Assembly (NCBI RefSeq): GCF_902830275.1
Contig: NZ_CADESW010000025.1
Coordinates: forward strand, 54,428-118,427
Reading direction: 5' to 3'
Source of the DNA: Burkholderia stagnalis
GTDB taxonomy: Bacteria; Pseudomonadota; Gammaproteobacteria; Burkholderiales; Burkholderiaceae
DNA: 64,000 bases
This document shows, in pieces, positions 10,326 to 20,099 of this stretch. A model generated the notes under the pieces. It was not told the DNA's origin. It saw only the letters and a list, made by a program, of their open reading frames with translations, and did not search any database. The position numbers were made by a program, and so were the translations under genes. Position 1 is the stretch's first letter; each line of letters begins with the position of its first letter.

Positions 10326-11573
10326 TTACGACAGCAGTTCGGAAAACGGAATGAAACGCACGGTCTCGCCCGCGCTGATCGCATGATGCGGCGGATTGTC
10401 GATCAGGCCGTCGCCCCAGACCGTCGACGTCAGCACCGCCGAACTCTGGTTCGGGAACAGGTCGAGGCCGCCCGCCGCGTTCACGCGCGCGCGCAGGAAT
10501 TCGTTGCGCCGGTCGCCCTTGCCCTGCGAGAAATCGGCGCGCAGCGACAGCGCGCGCGGCGCGACGTCGCGCACGCCGGACAGGCGCAGCAGGAACGGCC
10601 GGACGAACAGCAGGAACGTGACGAAGCTCGACACCGGATTGCCCGGCAGCCCGATGAAATGCGCGTCGGCACGGCCGTCGCCGCGGCGGATCGCGCCGAA
10701 CGCGAGCGGCTTGCCCGGCTTCATCGCGATCTGCCACAGCGCGAGCCGCCCTTCGGCCTCGACCGCGGGCTTCACGTGGTCCTCGTCGCCCACCGACACG
10801 CCGCCGCTCGTCAGGATCACGTCGTGGTCGCGCGCGGCCTCGCGCAGCGTGTCGCGCGTCGCGGCGAGCGAATCCGGCACGATCCCGTAATCGGTCACGT
10901 GGCAGCCGAGCCGCTCGAGCAGCCCGCGCAGCGTGAAGCGGTTCGAGTTGTAGATCGCGCCCGGCTTGAGCGGCTCGCCGGGCATCGTCAGTTCGTCGCC
11001 GGTGAAGAACACCGCGACGCGGATCCGCCGCGCGACCGACAGCTGCGCGCAGCCGACCGACGCGACCAGCCCGAGCGCCTGCGGCCCCAGCCGCGTGCCG
11101 GCGGGCAGGATCACCGAGCCGCGCCGGATGTCCGCGCCCTGTGCGGTGATCCATTCGCCGGCCTTCGGCGTATGGAGGATCTCGACCGCGTCGCCGTCGA
11201 GTTCGGCCTGCTCCTGCATCACGACGGCGTCGGCGCCGGGCGGCACCGTCGCGCCGGTGAAGATGCGCGCCGCCGTGCCGGCGGCGAGCGGCGCGGCCGG
11301 ATGGCCGGCCGGAATGCGCTGCGACACCGGCAGGCGCCGGTCGCCGTGCATCAGGTCGGCCACGCGCACCGCGTAGCCGTCCATCGCGCTGGTATGCATC
11401 GGCGGCACGTCGAGCGGCGATTCGACGTCGGCGGCCAGCACGCGCCCGAGCGCGTCGAGGGTGGCGACGGCTTCGGCGCCGGGCAGCGGCGTCGCGGCGT
11501 CGAGCAGCGCGCCGAGCGCTTCGGCGGTCGACAGCATCGGCGCGCGCGGCGCCGCGGGGTTCGGATTCGACAT
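10326..11573 (-). CDS. moeA: molybdopterin molybdenumtransferase MoeA
   Basis: 415 aa from ATG 11573 (MSNPNP). Family motifs are MHTSAMDGYAVR near residue 60, the substrate-binding region with IFTGATVPPGADAVV near 105, TGDELTMPGEP near 195 and the MoeA/MogA domain TSGGVSVGDEDHV near 258, ending in a C-terminal beta domain. MoeA inserts molybdate into adenylylated molybdopterin. It heads the moeA-moaD-moaE unit, and no mobA is present beside it. An upstream in-frame start adding about 12 residues exists but lacks a better ribosome site. Confidence 0.94.
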   Translation of the reverse strand: MSNPNPAAPRAPMLSTAEALGALLDAATPLPGAEAVATLDALGRVLAADVESPLDVPPMHTSAMDGYAVRVADLMHGDRRLPVSQRIPAGHPAAPLAAGTAARIFTGATVPPGADAVVMQEQAELDGDAVEILHTPKAGEWITAQGADIRRGSVILPAGTRLGPQALGLVASVGCAQLSVARRIRVAVFFTGDELTMPGEPLKPGAIYNSNRFTLRGLLERLGCHVTDYGIVPDSLAATRDTLREAARDHDVILTSGGVSVGDEDHVKPAVEAEGRLALWQIAMKPGKPLAFGAIRRGDGRADAHFIGLPGNPVSSFVTFLLFVRPFLLRLSGVRDVAPRALSLRADFSQGKGDRRNEFLRARVNAAGGLDLFPNQSSAVLTSTVWGDGLIDNPPHHAISAGETVRFIPFSELLS

Positions 11574-11736
11574 CGATTGAATCGGGGATCGTTGGGTGCA
11601 ATACACCATTGTAGCGACGCCGCCGCGCGGGCGCGCGATATGGCGGGCATGCGGGAACTGTGATCGGCGCGCATGCGCGGCACTGGCACTTGTTTCGCGC
11701 GCTGCCCGGCGGCAGGCCCGGGCGGCAGCCACCAAG

Positions 11737-11785
11737 CAAAACGGCCGGAACCCCGATCCGTTCGACGAATCGGCGTTCCGGCCGT
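11737..11785 (-). terminator. terminator of the hom-thrC operon
   Basis: Stem ACGGCCGGAAC (11741-11751) pairs with GTTCCGGCCGT (11775-11785). Read on the minus strand the stem is followed by TTTTGCTT, giving a rho-independent terminator about 35 bp after thrC. Confidence 0.8.
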
Positions 11786-11818
11786 CCGGCGTTGCCGGGC
11801 ACGCGGCCCGGCAACGCG

Positions 11819-13270
11819 TCACGCGCCCGTATGCACGGCGATGAAGTCCTTGACCTGCTGCGCGTCGGCCTTCACGACCTCGAAGCGCTGCGGCAGCGCC
11901 TCGAGCCCGTCGAACGCGGCCGGCCGCTCCGGCTCGCGATCGAGCGCTTCGCGGATCGTCTCCCCGAACTTGATCGGCTGCGCCGTCTCGAGCACCACCA
12001 TCGGCACGCCGGCCTCGAGATGCTCGCGCGCGACCTTCACGCCGTCGGCGGTGTGCGTATCGATCGTCGTCGCATAGCGCGCGAACACGTCGCGGATCGT
12101 CGCGATCCGGTCCGCATGGTTGCTGCTGCCCGACACGAACCCGAATTCCGCGACGCGCGCGAAATCGCCGCTCGCCGTCAGGTCGAAGCCGCCCTTTTCC
12201 TCGACGTCGCGGAACAGCTGCATCACACGCGCCGGATCGCGGCCGAGCAGGTCGAACACGAAGCGCTCGAAGTTCGACGCCTTCGAGATGTCCATGCTCG
12301 GGCTGCTCGTATGGTAAGTGTGCTCGGCGCTGCGCACGCGGTACGCGCCGGTGCGGAAGAACTCGTCGAGCACGTCGTTCTCGTTGGTCGCGACGACGAG
12401 CTTCGCGATCGGCAGGCCCATCATCCGCGCGATGTGGCCCGCGCACACGTTGCCGAAGTTGCCCGACGGCACCGTGAACGACACGCGCTCGTCGTTGCTC
12501 TTCGTCGCGGCGAAATAGCCCTTGAAGTAGTAGACGACCTGCGCGACGACGCGCGCCCAGTTGATCGAGTTGACCGTGCCGATCTTGTGTTTCGCCTTGA
12601 ACGCGTGATCGTTGGACACGGCCTTCACGATGTCCTGGCAGTCGTCGAACACGCCTTCGACCGCGAGGTTGAAGATGTTCGGATCCTGCAGGCTGAACAT
12701 CTGGGCCGTCTGGAACGCGCTCATCTTCTTGTGCGGCGACAGCATGAACACGCGCACGCCGGCCTTGCCGCGCATCGCGTATTCGGCCGCGCTGCCGGTG
12801 TCGCCCGACGTCGCGCCGAGGATGTTCAACGCCTGGCCGTGCTTCGCGAGCGTGTACTCGAACAGGTTGCCGAGCAGCTGCATCGCCATGTCCTTGAACG
12901 CGAGCGTCGGGCCGTTCGACAGCTCGAGCAGCGAGATCGGCGCGCCGTTCTCGGTGCCGAGCGTCTTCAGCGGCGTGATGTCGGCCGCGTTCTCGCCGTG
13001 GCGCGTATTGCGATAGACATCGGCCGTGTAGGTGCGGCGCGTGATCGCGCGCAGGTCGTCGGCCGGGATGTCGTCGCTGAACTTCGACAGGATCTCGAAC
13101 GCGAGATCCGCATACGGCAGCGTGCGCCAGCGCGCGAGCTCGTCGGCGGACACCTTCGGATACTCGGCCGGCAGGTAGAGCCCGCCGTCCTTCGCGAGGC
13201 CGCCAAGCAGGATGTCGGAGAACGTGTGGCGCTCGCCGATGCCGGCGCCGCGCGTGGAGATGTAGTTCAT
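11819..13270 (-). CDS. thrC: threonine synthase
   Basis: 483 aa, the long bacterial/fungal-type ThrC. It starts MNYISTRGAGIGERHTF (N-terminal recognition domain), has the PLP-lysine segment GPTLAFKDMAMQLLGN near residue 120, SGDTGSAAEYA near 160 and FTVPSGNFGNVCAGH near 255. It converts O-phosphohomoserine to threonine. It lies 17 bp downstream of hom in the same operon; no thrB homolog is between them, as is common in this lineage. The terminator follows directly. Confidence 0.96.
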   Translation of the reverse strand: MNYISTRGAGIGERHTFSDILLGGLAKDGGLYLPAEYPKVSADELARWRTLPYADLAFEILSKFSDDIPADDLRAITRRTYTADVYRNTRHGENAADITPLKTLGTENGAPISLLELSNGPTLAFKDMAMQLLGNLFEYTLAKHGQALNILGATSGDTGSAAEYAMRGKAGVRVFMLSPHKKMSAFQTAQMFSLQDPNIFNLAVEGVFDDCQDIVKAVSNDHAFKAKHKIGTVNSINWARVVAQVVYYFKGYFAATKSNDERVSFTVPSGNFGNVCAGHIARMMGLPIAKLVVATNENDVLDEFFRTGAYRVRSAEHTYHTSSPSMDISKASNFERFVFDLLGRDPARVMQLFRDVEEKGGFDLTASGDFARVAEFGFVSGSSNHADRIATIRDVFARYATTIDTHTADGVKVAREHLEAGVPMVVLETAQPIKFGETIREALDREPERPAAFDGLEALPQRFEVVKADAQQVKDFIAVHTGA

Positions 13271-13287
13271 GTGTTCCGCTCCAGTCC

Positions 13288-14616
13288 TCAGTTCAGTGCT
13301 TCCATGCGCAGCTTCGTCACCTTCGACACGACCGTCGCGAGATCCTCGATCCGCGCGATCGCCGCGTTCACGTTCTTCTCGATGGTCACGTGCGTGATCA
13401 GGATGATGTCGGTCTCGCCGTTCGCGTCGTCGACCTCCTCCGATTCCTTCTGCAGCAGCGCGTCGATCGAGATGCCCGAATCGGCGAGGATGCGCGTGAT
13501 GTCGGCGAGCACGCCGGTCTGGTCGGCCACGCGCAGGCGCAGGTAGTAGCCGCTCGTCACTTCTTCGATCGGCAGGATCGGCGTGTTCGACAGGCTGTCC
13601 GGCTGGAACGCGAGATGCGGCACGCGGTGCTCGGGGTCGGCCGTGTGCAGGCGGGTGACGTCGACGAGATCCGCGACGACCGCGGAAGCAGTGGGCTCCG
13701 CGCCCGCGCCCTTGCCGTAGTACAGCGTCGTGCCGACCGCGTCGCCGTGCACGACGACCGCGTTCATCGCGCCCTCGACGTTCGCGAGCAGGCGCTTCTC
13801 GGGGATCAGCGTCGGATGCACGCGCAGCTCGATGCCGCGCTCGGTGCGGCGCGTGATGCCGAGCAGCTTGATCCGGTAGCCGAGCTCTTCCGCGTAGCGG
13901 ATGTCGGTCGCATCGAGCTTGCTGATGCCTTCGACGTACGCGCGGTCGAACTGCACCGGCACGCCGAACGCGATCGCGCTCATGATCGTCGCCTTGTGCG
14001 CGGCGTCGACGCCTTCGATGTCGAAGGTCGGATCGGCTTCCGCGTAGCCGAGCGCCTGCGCGGCCTTCAGCGCGGTCGCGAAATCGAGGCCGCGGTCGCG
14101 CATCTCCGACAGGATGTAGTTGGTCGTGCCGTTGATGATGCCGGCGATGTACTGGATGCGGTTCGCCGTCAGGCCTTCGCGCAGCGCCTTGATGATCGGG
14201 ATACCGCCCGCGACGGCCGCCTCGAACGCGACCATCACGCCCTTCTCGCGCGCGGCCTCGAAGATCTCGGTGCCGTGCACCGCGAGCAGCGCCTTGTTGG
14301 CGGTCACGACGTGCTTGCCGTTCGCGATCGCGCGCAGCACGAGCTCGCGCGCGATGCCCGTGCCGCCGATCATCTCGGCGACGATCGAGATCGACGGATC
14401 GTCGACCACCGAATTGAAATCATCGGTGATCTGCGCGCTGCCGGCGTCGCCGGCGAGTGCGGCCTGCGCCTTGGCCGGGCTGCGCACCGCGATGCGCGAC
14501 ACCTCGATGCCGCGCCCTGCGCGCCGCTTGATTTCTTCCTGGTTGCGGCGCAGCACCGTGAAGGTGCCGCTGCCCACCGTGCCGAAGCCCAACAGGCCAA
14601 CTTTGATCGGTTCCAT
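13288..14616 (-). CDS. hom: homoserine dehydrogenase
   Basis: 442 aa. The Rossmann motif GLLGFGTVGSGT is at residues 8-19, the catalytic region has KALLAVHGTE and GGIPIIKALREGL, and a C-terminal ACT domain starts near 355 (YYLRLRVADQTGVLADIT), the usual site of threonine feedback inhibition. It reduces aspartate semialdehyde to homoserine. It is between the alanine-type aminotransferase gene (55-bp gap) and thrC (17-bp gap), so the three are likely cotranscribed. Confidence 0.96.
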   Translation of the reverse strand: MEPIKVGLLGFGTVGSGTFTVLRRNQEEIKRRAGRGIEVSRIAVRSPAKAQAALAGDAGSAQITDDFNSVVDDPSISIVAEMIGGTGIARELVLRAIANGKHVVTANKALLAVHGTEIFEAAREKGVMVAFEAAVAGGIPIIKALREGLTANRIQYIAGIINGTTNYILSEMRDRGLDFATALKAAQALGYAEADPTFDIEGVDAAHKATIMSAIAFGVPVQFDRAYVEGISKLDATDIRYAEELGYRIKLLGITRRTERGIELRVHPTLIPEKRLLANVEGAMNAVVVHGDAVGTTLYYGKGAGAEPTASAVVADLVDVTRLHTADPEHRVPHLAFQPDSLSNTPILPIEEVTSGYYLRLRVADQTGVLADITRILADSGISIDALLQKESEEVDDANGETDIILITHVTIEKNVNAAIARIEDLATVVSKVTKLRMEALN

Positions 14617-14670
14617 GCTGCGTGTGATCGATGAGTAAAAAGTGAATAGGTGGCTGGAGCTCGCCCCGGC

Positions 14671-15909
14671 TCAGACCGAGTGACGCTTGCGATAGCCGTC
14701 GAGGAAACGGGCGATCCGGTTGATCGAATCGGTCAGGTCGTCGAGGTTCGGCAGGAACACGACGCGGAAATGATCCGGCGTCGGCCAGTTGAAGCCCGTG
14801 CCCTGCACGAGCAGCACGCGCTCCTCGAGCAGCAGGTCGAGAATGAACTGCTGGTCGTTCTGGATCGGATAGAGCTTGGGGTCGAGCCGCGGGAACATGT
14901 AGAGCGCGGCCTGCGGCTTCACGCAGGTCACGCCCGGAATCGACGTGAGCATGTCGTACGCGAGATCGCGCTGCTTGAACAGGCGGCCCGACGGCACGAG
15001 CAGCTCGTTGATGCTCTGGTAGCCGCCGAGCGCCGTCTGGATCGCGAACTGCCCCGGCACGTTCGCGCACAGGCGCATCGACGACAGGATGCCGAGCCCC
15101 TCGAGGTAGTCCTTCGCGCGCCGGCGGTTGTCGCCGCCAAGGCCCGACACGGCCATCCAGCCCGCGCGGTAGCCGCACGAGCGATAGCTCTTCGACAGGC
15201 TGTTGAACGACACGGTGATCACGTCCTCCGACAGCGAGCCCATTGCCGTATGCTCGCGGCCGTCGTAGACGATCTTGTCGTAGACCTCGTCGGCGAACAC
15301 GATCAGGCCGTGCTGGCGCGCGATCTCGAGCAGATCGCGCAGCAATTCGTCGGAATAAAGCGCGCCCGTCGGGTTGTTCGGGTTGATCACGACGATCGCC
15401 TTCGTGTTCGGCGTGATCTTGCGGCGGATGTCGTCGAGATCGGGCATCCACGCGTTCTGCTCGTCGCAGATGTAGTGCACCGGCGTGCCGCCGGACAGGC
15501 TGACCGCCGCCGTCCACAGCGGATAGTCGGGCGCCGGCAGCAGCACCTCGTCGCCGTCGTTCAGCAGCGCCTGGGTCGCCATCACGATCAGCTCGGACGC
15601 GCCGTTGCCGATGTAGATGTCGTCGAGTCCGACCCCGACCACGCCCTTCTGCTGCGTGTAGTGCATCACCGCCTTGCGCGCCGAGAACACGCCCTTCGAA
15701 TCGGAATAGCCCGACGACGCCGGCAGGTTGCGGATCATGTCCTGGATGATCTCGTCCGGCGCATCGAAACCGAACGGCGCGAGGTTGCCGATGTTCAGCT
15801 TGATGATGCGGTGGCCTTCTTCCTCGAGGCGCTTCGCGTGCTCGAGCACCGGGCCACGGATGTCGTAGCAGACGTTGAGCAGCTTGTTCGATTTCTGGAT
15901 CGGTTTCAC
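14671..15909 (-). CDS. alaA: PLP aminotransferase, AlaA-like (alanine transaminase)
   Basis: 412 aa, fold-type I aminotransferase with the AlaA/YfbQ start MKPIQKSNKLLNVCYDIRGP, the segment VINPNNPTGALYS near 175, FADEVYDKIVYDG near 210 and the Schiff-base lysine in SFNSLSKSYRSCG near 240. It transfers amino groups between glutamate/2-oxoglutarate and pyruvate/alanine. It is the first gene of the alaA-hom-thrC run, an arrangement seen in beta-proteobacteria. Aspartate aminotransferase activity is an alternative but the N-terminal signature favours AlaA. Confidence 0.88.
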   Translation of the reverse strand: MKPIQKSNKLLNVCYDIRGPVLEHAKRLEEEGHRIIKLNIGNLAPFGFDAPDEIIQDMIRNLPASSGYSDSKGVFSARKAVMHYTQQKGVVGVGLDDIYIGNGASELIVMATQALLNDGDEVLLPAPDYPLWTAAVSLSGGTPVHYICDEQNAWMPDLDDIRRKITPNTKAIVVINPNNPTGALYSDELLRDLLEIARQHGLIVFADEVYDKIVYDGREHTAMGSLSEDVITVSFNSLSKSYRSCGYRAGWMAVSGLGGDNRRRAKDYLEGLGILSSMRLCANVPGQFAIQTALGGYQSINELLVPSGRLFKQRDLAYDMLTSIPGVTCVKPQAALYMFPRLDPKLYPIQNDQQFILDLLLEERVLLVQGTGFNWPTPDHFRVVFLPNLDDLTDSINRIARFLDGYRKRHSV

Positions 15910-16238
15910 GACGACACGGTTCCTGGATAATGCCTGGCGGCCTTGGGGGGACGGGAATCGAAACTGGAGAGCGGCCGGTCTGCGCGCGCTGTCTAGGCTG
16001 GACGATTGCAGCGGCCGGGCGCAACTTGTGGCGACGCACGACGCAATTGGCGCCCGGGGGCAGCCAAAAAGTTATAATTTAGCGGATTTTGGCCGACTTT
16101 CGCAATGCACCATAGCCGCGCCGGGCCCGCGCCGTCAGGCGCCCCGCGCATCCGGCACGCGAAAATGGCCGCCCGGCCGGGCGGCCCCACCCGGGCGGCC
16201 CCATCGAATTCCCCTTTCGGAACCGCGGACATACTGAT
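15910..16238. other. intergenic region with candidate -10 and GC-rich palindromes
   Basis: A 329-bp divergent gap between alaA and the Mth938-domain gene. It holds a perfect TATAAT on the plus strand at 16073-16078, but no well-spaced -35 was found (TTGGCG is 20 bp upstream). A GC-rich inverted repeat built on GGCCGCCC/GGGCGGCC lies at 16168-16203. No gene is supported. Confidence 0.5.
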
Positions 16239-16613
16239 TTGAAACTGCACCAGGACACGAGCGGCGCGCTCAACACCATCACCGGCTATGGCCCCGATTA
16301 CGTCGACATCAATCTCGAGCGTCACGAACAGAGTGTCATCGTGCTGCCCGGCGCGCCGGTGCAGGCGTGGCCCGTGTCGTCGTTCGACGCGCTCGCGCCC
16401 GAGCATTTCGCGGCGCTGCTCGAGCCGGCGCCGGAAGTCGTGATCTTCGGCAGCGGCGCCCGCCTGCGCTTCCCGCACCCGCGCCTGCTCGCGGCGCTCG
16501 CCGCGCGCCGCATCGGCGTCGAGACGATGGACTTCCAGGCCGCCTGCCGCACCTACAACATCCTGATGGCCGAAGGCCGCAAAGTCGCCGCCGCGCTCTT
16601 AATTGAACGTTAA
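16239..16613 (+). CDS. Mth938-domain (DUF498) protein
   Basis: 124 aa. The pattern ITGYGPDYVDINLERHEQS, then VVIFGSGARLRFPHP and GVETMDFQAACRTYNILMAEGR is that of the Mth938/NDUFAF3-like fold. The mitochondrial relatives help assemble complex I; the bacterial function is unknown. The start is TTG 16239, directly before LKLHQDT-like sequence; no ATG is better placed. It precedes arnT by 127 bp and may or may not belong to that transcript. Confidence 0.8.
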   Translation: MKLHQDTSGALNTITGYGPDYVDINLERHEQSVIVLPGAPVQAWPVSSFDALAPEHFAALLEPAPEVVIFGSGARLRFPHPRLLAALAARRIGVETMDFQAACRTYNILMAEGRKVAAALLIER

Positions 16614-16740
16614 TCGCCGATAAGGTAAAACCCTTGCCGGCGCACCGGGCCACGCCAGGCCGGGCCCGATCCCCGGTCCGGCACGTGCCCCGTCGCCAGC
16701 CGCCGGGGGCACACCACAACAACCAACAGGCTGAAATTCC

Positions 16741-18423
16741 ATGAACGATACGCCGTCGAGGCTACCGCTCAACCGCACCGCGCTCGTCCTCCTGATCCTC
16801 GCGCTCGCGGTCATCTGGTTCGTGCCGCTCGGCATGCGCCACCTGATTCCCAGCGACGAAGGCCGCTACGCCGAGATGGCGCGCGAGATGTTCGTCACCG
16901 GCGACTGGATCACGCCGCGCTACAACGGCTACAAGTATTTCGAGAAGCCGCCGCTGCAGACCTGGCTCAACGCGCTCACGTTCGCGTGGTTCGGCGTCGG
17001 CGAATGGCAGGCGCGGCTCTACACGGCGCTTGCGAGCTTCGCAGGCGTGCTGCTCGTCGGCTTCACCGGCGCGCGCCTGTTCAACCCGCTGTCCGGCTTC
17101 CTCGCCGCCGTCGTGCTCGCGAGCGCGCCGTACTGGAACCTGATGGGCCACTTCAACGCGCTCGACATGGGCCTCGCGTTCTGGATGACGGCCACGCTGT
17201 GCGCGCTGCTGCTCGCGCAGCGCCCCGGGCTGCGCCCCGCCGCCGCGCGCGGCTGGATGTGGGCCTGCTGGGCCGCGATGGCGTTCGCGGTGCTGTCGAA
17301 GGGGCTCGTCGGCCTGATCCTGCCCGGCGCCGTGCTGGTGCTCTATACGGCGATCGCGCGCGACTGGGCGCTGTGGAAGCGCCTGTACCTCGTCAGCGGG
17401 CTCGTGATCTTCTTCGCGATCGTCACGCCGTGGTTCGTGCTCGTGCAGCAGCGCAACCCGGAGTTCTTCAACTTCTTCTTCATCGTCCAGCAGTTCCGCC
17501 GCTACCTGACGCCGGAGCAGAACCGCCCCGGCGCGTTCTATTACTTCGCGCCGGTGCTGCTGGTCGGCTTCCTGCCGTGGCTGTCGGTTGCGTGGCAGAG
17601 CGTGCGCCATGCGCTGCGCATGCCGCGCCAGCCGAACGGCTTCGCGCCGATGCTCGTGCTGCTGATCTGGAGCGCATTCATCTTCCTGTTCTTCAGCGCG
17701 TCGCACTCGAAGCTGATCTCGTACGTGCTGCCGGTTGCGCCGGCGCTCGCGCTGGTGATCGGCGCGTACCTGCCGCTCGTGTCGGCCGACCGGTTCCGCC
17801 GGCATCTGCTCGGCTATCTCGTGTTCCTCGTCGTCGCGGCGTTCGGCATCATCTTCCTCGCGCACCAGGGCGACGCCCGCACGCCGAATGCGCAGTACCG
17901 CGCGTTCCAGATGTGGCTGTACGGGGGCCTCGCGATCGCGGCCGCACTGACGCTCGCCGCGGCGTGGCTGAACCGCCATGCGCGCGCCGGCGTCACGGCG
18001 GCGATCACCGCGTTCGCCGCGGCGTGGCTCGCGTTCGGCACGATCGGCGGCACGGGCCACGACGAATTCGGGCGCTACAGCTCGGGCGCGCTGCTCGCGC
18101 CCGCCGTGCGCGCCGAGCTCGCGAAGCTGCCGGCCGACACGCCGTTCTACTCGATCGAGATGCTCGACCACACCTTCCCGTTCTACGTCGGCCACACGAC
18201 GATCATGGTCGCGCGCCAGGACGAGCTCGCGTTCGGCATCTCGGTCGAGCCGGATAAATGGATCCCGACCGTCGACCAGTGGATCGCCCGCTGGAAGCAG
18301 GAGCGCTACGCGCTCGCGATCATGCCGACGGGCCAGTTCGACGCGCTCGTCAAGCAAGGCGTGCCGATGCGCGTGGTCGCGCGCGACAACCGCCGCGTGA
18401 TCGTCGAAAAGCCGCAATCGTAA
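16741..18423 (+). CDS. arnT: lipid A aminoarabinose transferase ArnT
   Basis: 560 aa, GT-C glycosyltransferase of the PMT/ArnT family. After the first membrane helix comes the periplasmic signature LIPSDEGRYAEMAREM (residues about 36-51, with the catalytic aspartate), then TPRYNGYKYFEKPPLQTW. At least ten further hydrophobic helices follow and a soluble C-terminal domain from about 440. ArnT moves L-Ara4N from undecaprenyl phosphate to lipid A on the periplasmic side of the inner membrane, giving polymyxin resistance. It is the first gene of a seven-gene run. The cluster has been reported essential in B. cenocepacia. Confidence 0.93.
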   Translation: MNDTPSRLPLNRTALVLLILALAVIWFVPLGMRHLIPSDEGRYAEMAREMFVTGDWITPRYNGYKYFEKPPLQTWLNALTFAWFGVGEWQARLYTALASFAGVLLVGFTGARLFNPLSGFLAAVVLASAPYWNLMGHFNALDMGLAFWMTATLCALLLAQRPGLRPAAARGWMWACWAAMAFAVLSKGLVGLILPGAVLVLYTAIARDWALWKRLYLVSGLVIFFAIVTPWFVLVQQRNPEFFNFFFIVQQFRRYLTPEQNRPGAFYYFAPVLLVGFLPWLSVAWQSVRHALRMPRQPNGFAPMLVLLIWSAFIFLFFSASHSKLISYVLPVAPALALVIGAYLPLVSADRFRRHLLGYLVFLVVAAFGIIFLAHQGDARTPNAQYRAFQMWLYGGLAIAAALTLAAAWLNRHARAGVTAAITAFAAAWLAFGTIGGTGHDEFGRYSSGALLAPAVRAELAKLPADTPFYSIEMLDHTFPFYVGHTTIMVARQDELAFGISVEPDKWIPTVDQWIARWKQERYALAIMPTGQFDALVKQGVPMRVVARDNRRVIVEKPQS

Positions 18424-18435
18424 GGACGCCAACCC

Positions 18436-18807
18436 GTGAACCCCATCTCGTTCATCTGCATCATCACCGGCGTCATGCTCAACGCGTGCGCGCAACTGCT
18501 GCTCAAGGCCGGCGTCAACGCCGTTGGACACTTCGAATTCAGCCGTGCGAACATCGTCCCCGTCGGCCTGAAGATCGCCACCCAGCTGCCGATCATCGGC
18601 GGCCTCGGCTGCTACGTGCTGAGCGTCGTCGTCTGGATCGTCGGGCTGTCGCGCGTCGACGTGTCGATCGCGTACCCGATGCTGTCGCTCGGCTACGTCG
18701 TCAACGCGTTCGCCGCGTGGTACCTGTTCGGCGAGGTGCTGTCCGTCCAGCGGCTGGTCGGCATCGGCATCATCCTGGTCGGCGTGGCCGTGCTCGCGCG
18801 CAGCTGA
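18436..18807 (+). CDS. arnE: ArnE/SMR-like membrane transporter subunit
   Basis: 123 aa with four membrane helices in the small-multidrug-resistance/EamA arrangement. It includes INACAQLLLKAGVN-like sequence in helix 1 and the SRVDVSIAYPMLSLGYV signature in helix 3. In enterics ArnE and ArnF together flip undecaprenyl-P-L-Ara4N. Only one such gene is in this cluster, so it may act as a homodimer or with a partner elsewhere. The start is GTG 18436; the AAGGA ribosome site overlaps the arnT stop codon, so translation is probably coupled. Confidence 0.8.
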   Translation: MNPISFICIITGVMLNACAQLLLKAGVNAVGHFEFSRANIVPVGLKIATQLPIIGGLGCYVLSVVVWIVGLSRVDVSIAYPMLSLGYVVNAFAAWYLFGEVLSVQRLVGIGIILVGVAVLARS

Positions 18808-18941
18808 GCGGCCCTGCCCGGCGGCCCGATTAAGCGGCCGCCTACAAAAAATCACGCTACGAATCCGCCAACCGGTGTCTAATGCCGGTTTCGGACGACC
18901 GACCGACCCTTTTATTACACGCCATTACGAGTGAAGCGTTC

Positions 18942-20093
18942 ATGAACCAGACTGCCGTTCCGTTCCTGCCGTTCACCCGCCCGGAAATCGACGAGGAAAC
19001 CATCCAGGGTGTCGTCGAGGTGCTGCGCTCGGGCTGGATCACCACCGGCCCGCAGAACCAGCGGTTCGAAGCCGCGCTGTCCGAATACTGCGGCGGCCGC
19101 CCGGTGCGGGCGTTCAATTCGGGGACCTGCACGCTCGAGATCGGCCTGCGCATCGCCAGCGTCGGCCCGGGCGACGAGGTGATCACGTCGCCCGCGTCGT
19201 GGGTGTCGACCAGCAACGTGATCCTCGAGACCGGCGCGACGCCGGTGTTCGCCGACATCGACCCGGTCACCCGCAACATCGACCTCGACCTGCTCGAAAA
19301 GGCAATCACGCCGCGCACGAAGGCGATCATCCCGGTGTACCTGGCCGGCCTGCCGGTCGACATGGACCGCCTGTACGCGATCGCCCGCGCGCACAACCTG
19401 CGCGTGATCGAGGACGCCGCGCAGGCGCTCGGCTCGACGTGGAAAGGCAAGCGCATCGGCGCGATCGGCGACATCGTGTCGTTCAGCTTCCACGCGAACA
19501 AGAACCTCACGACGATCGAGGGCGGCGCGCTCGTGCTCAACAACGAGGACGAGGCGACGCTCGCGCAGAAGTACCGGCTGCAGGGCATCACGCGCACCGG
19601 CTTCGACGGGATGGACTGCGACGTGCTCGGCGGCAAGTACAACCTGACCGACGTCGCCGCGCGCGTCGGCCTCGGCCAGCTGCCGCACCTCGCGCGCTTC
19701 ACCGCGCAGCGCCATGCGCTCGCCCGCGCGTACTTCGCCGCGTTCGAAGGCGGCGCGGCCGCGAAGCTCGGCCTCGGCCTGCCGCTCGCCGAATTCGAGC
19801 ACGGCAACTGGCACATGTTCCTCGTCACGCTGCCGCTCGAGCGGCTGACGCTCACCCGCGCCGAATTCATGGCGCAGATGAAGGAGCGCGGCATCGGCAC
19901 CGGGATCCACTACCCGGCCATCCATCTTTTCACGCTGTACCGCGCGCGCGGCTTCAAGGAGGGCATGTTCCCCCACGCCGAACGGTACGGCGCGTCGACC
20001 GTCACGCTGCCGCTCTTCACGCAGATGACGGAAGGCGACGTGCGTCGCGTCGTCGACGCCATCAACCAGATTTGCGAACAATACGGAAAGTAA
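18942..20093 (+). CDS. arnB: UDP-L-Ara4O aminotransferase ArnB
   Basis: 383 aa, DegT/DnrJ/EryC1 aminotransferase. It has PFLPFTRPEIDEETI near the start, the GWITTGPQ segment, FNSGTCTLE for PLP phosphate, EDAAQALGS near 165 and the PLP lysine in SFHANKNLTT near 190. It makes UDP-L-Ara4N from the 4-keto sugar using glutamate. I chose ATG 18942 (MNQTAV), since the frame 60 bp upstream has no ribosome site. It ends 6 bp before arnC. Confidence 0.94.
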   Translation: MNQTAVPFLPFTRPEIDEETIQGVVEVLRSGWITTGPQNQRFEAALSEYCGGRPVRAFNSGTCTLEIGLRIASVGPGDEVITSPASWVSTSNVILETGATPVFADIDPVTRNIDLDLLEKAITPRTKAIIPVYLAGLPVDMDRLYAIARAHNLRVIEDAAQALGSTWKGKRIGAIGDIVSFSFHANKNLTTIEGGALVLNNEDEATLAQKYRLQGITRTGFDGMDCDVLGGKYNLTDVAARVGLGQLPHLARFTAQRHALARAYFAAFEGGAAAKLGLGLPLAEFEHGNWHMFLVTLPLERLTLTRAEFMAQMKERGIGTGIHYPAIHLFTLYRARGFKEGMFPHAERYGASTVTLPLFTQMTEGDVRRVVDAINQICEQYGK

Positions 20094-20099
20094 GCCTAC

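Noticed and set aside
16073..16078. Perfect TATAAT upstream of the Mth938-domain gene
   Set aside because: No -35 at a normal spacing, and it could as well serve the opposite strand; not listed as a promoter.
16762..18855. A 697-codon minus frame opposite arnT
   Set aside because: Low-complexity Arg/Asp/Glu translation typical of GC-rich antisense frames; arnT and the arnE-like gene are well supported.
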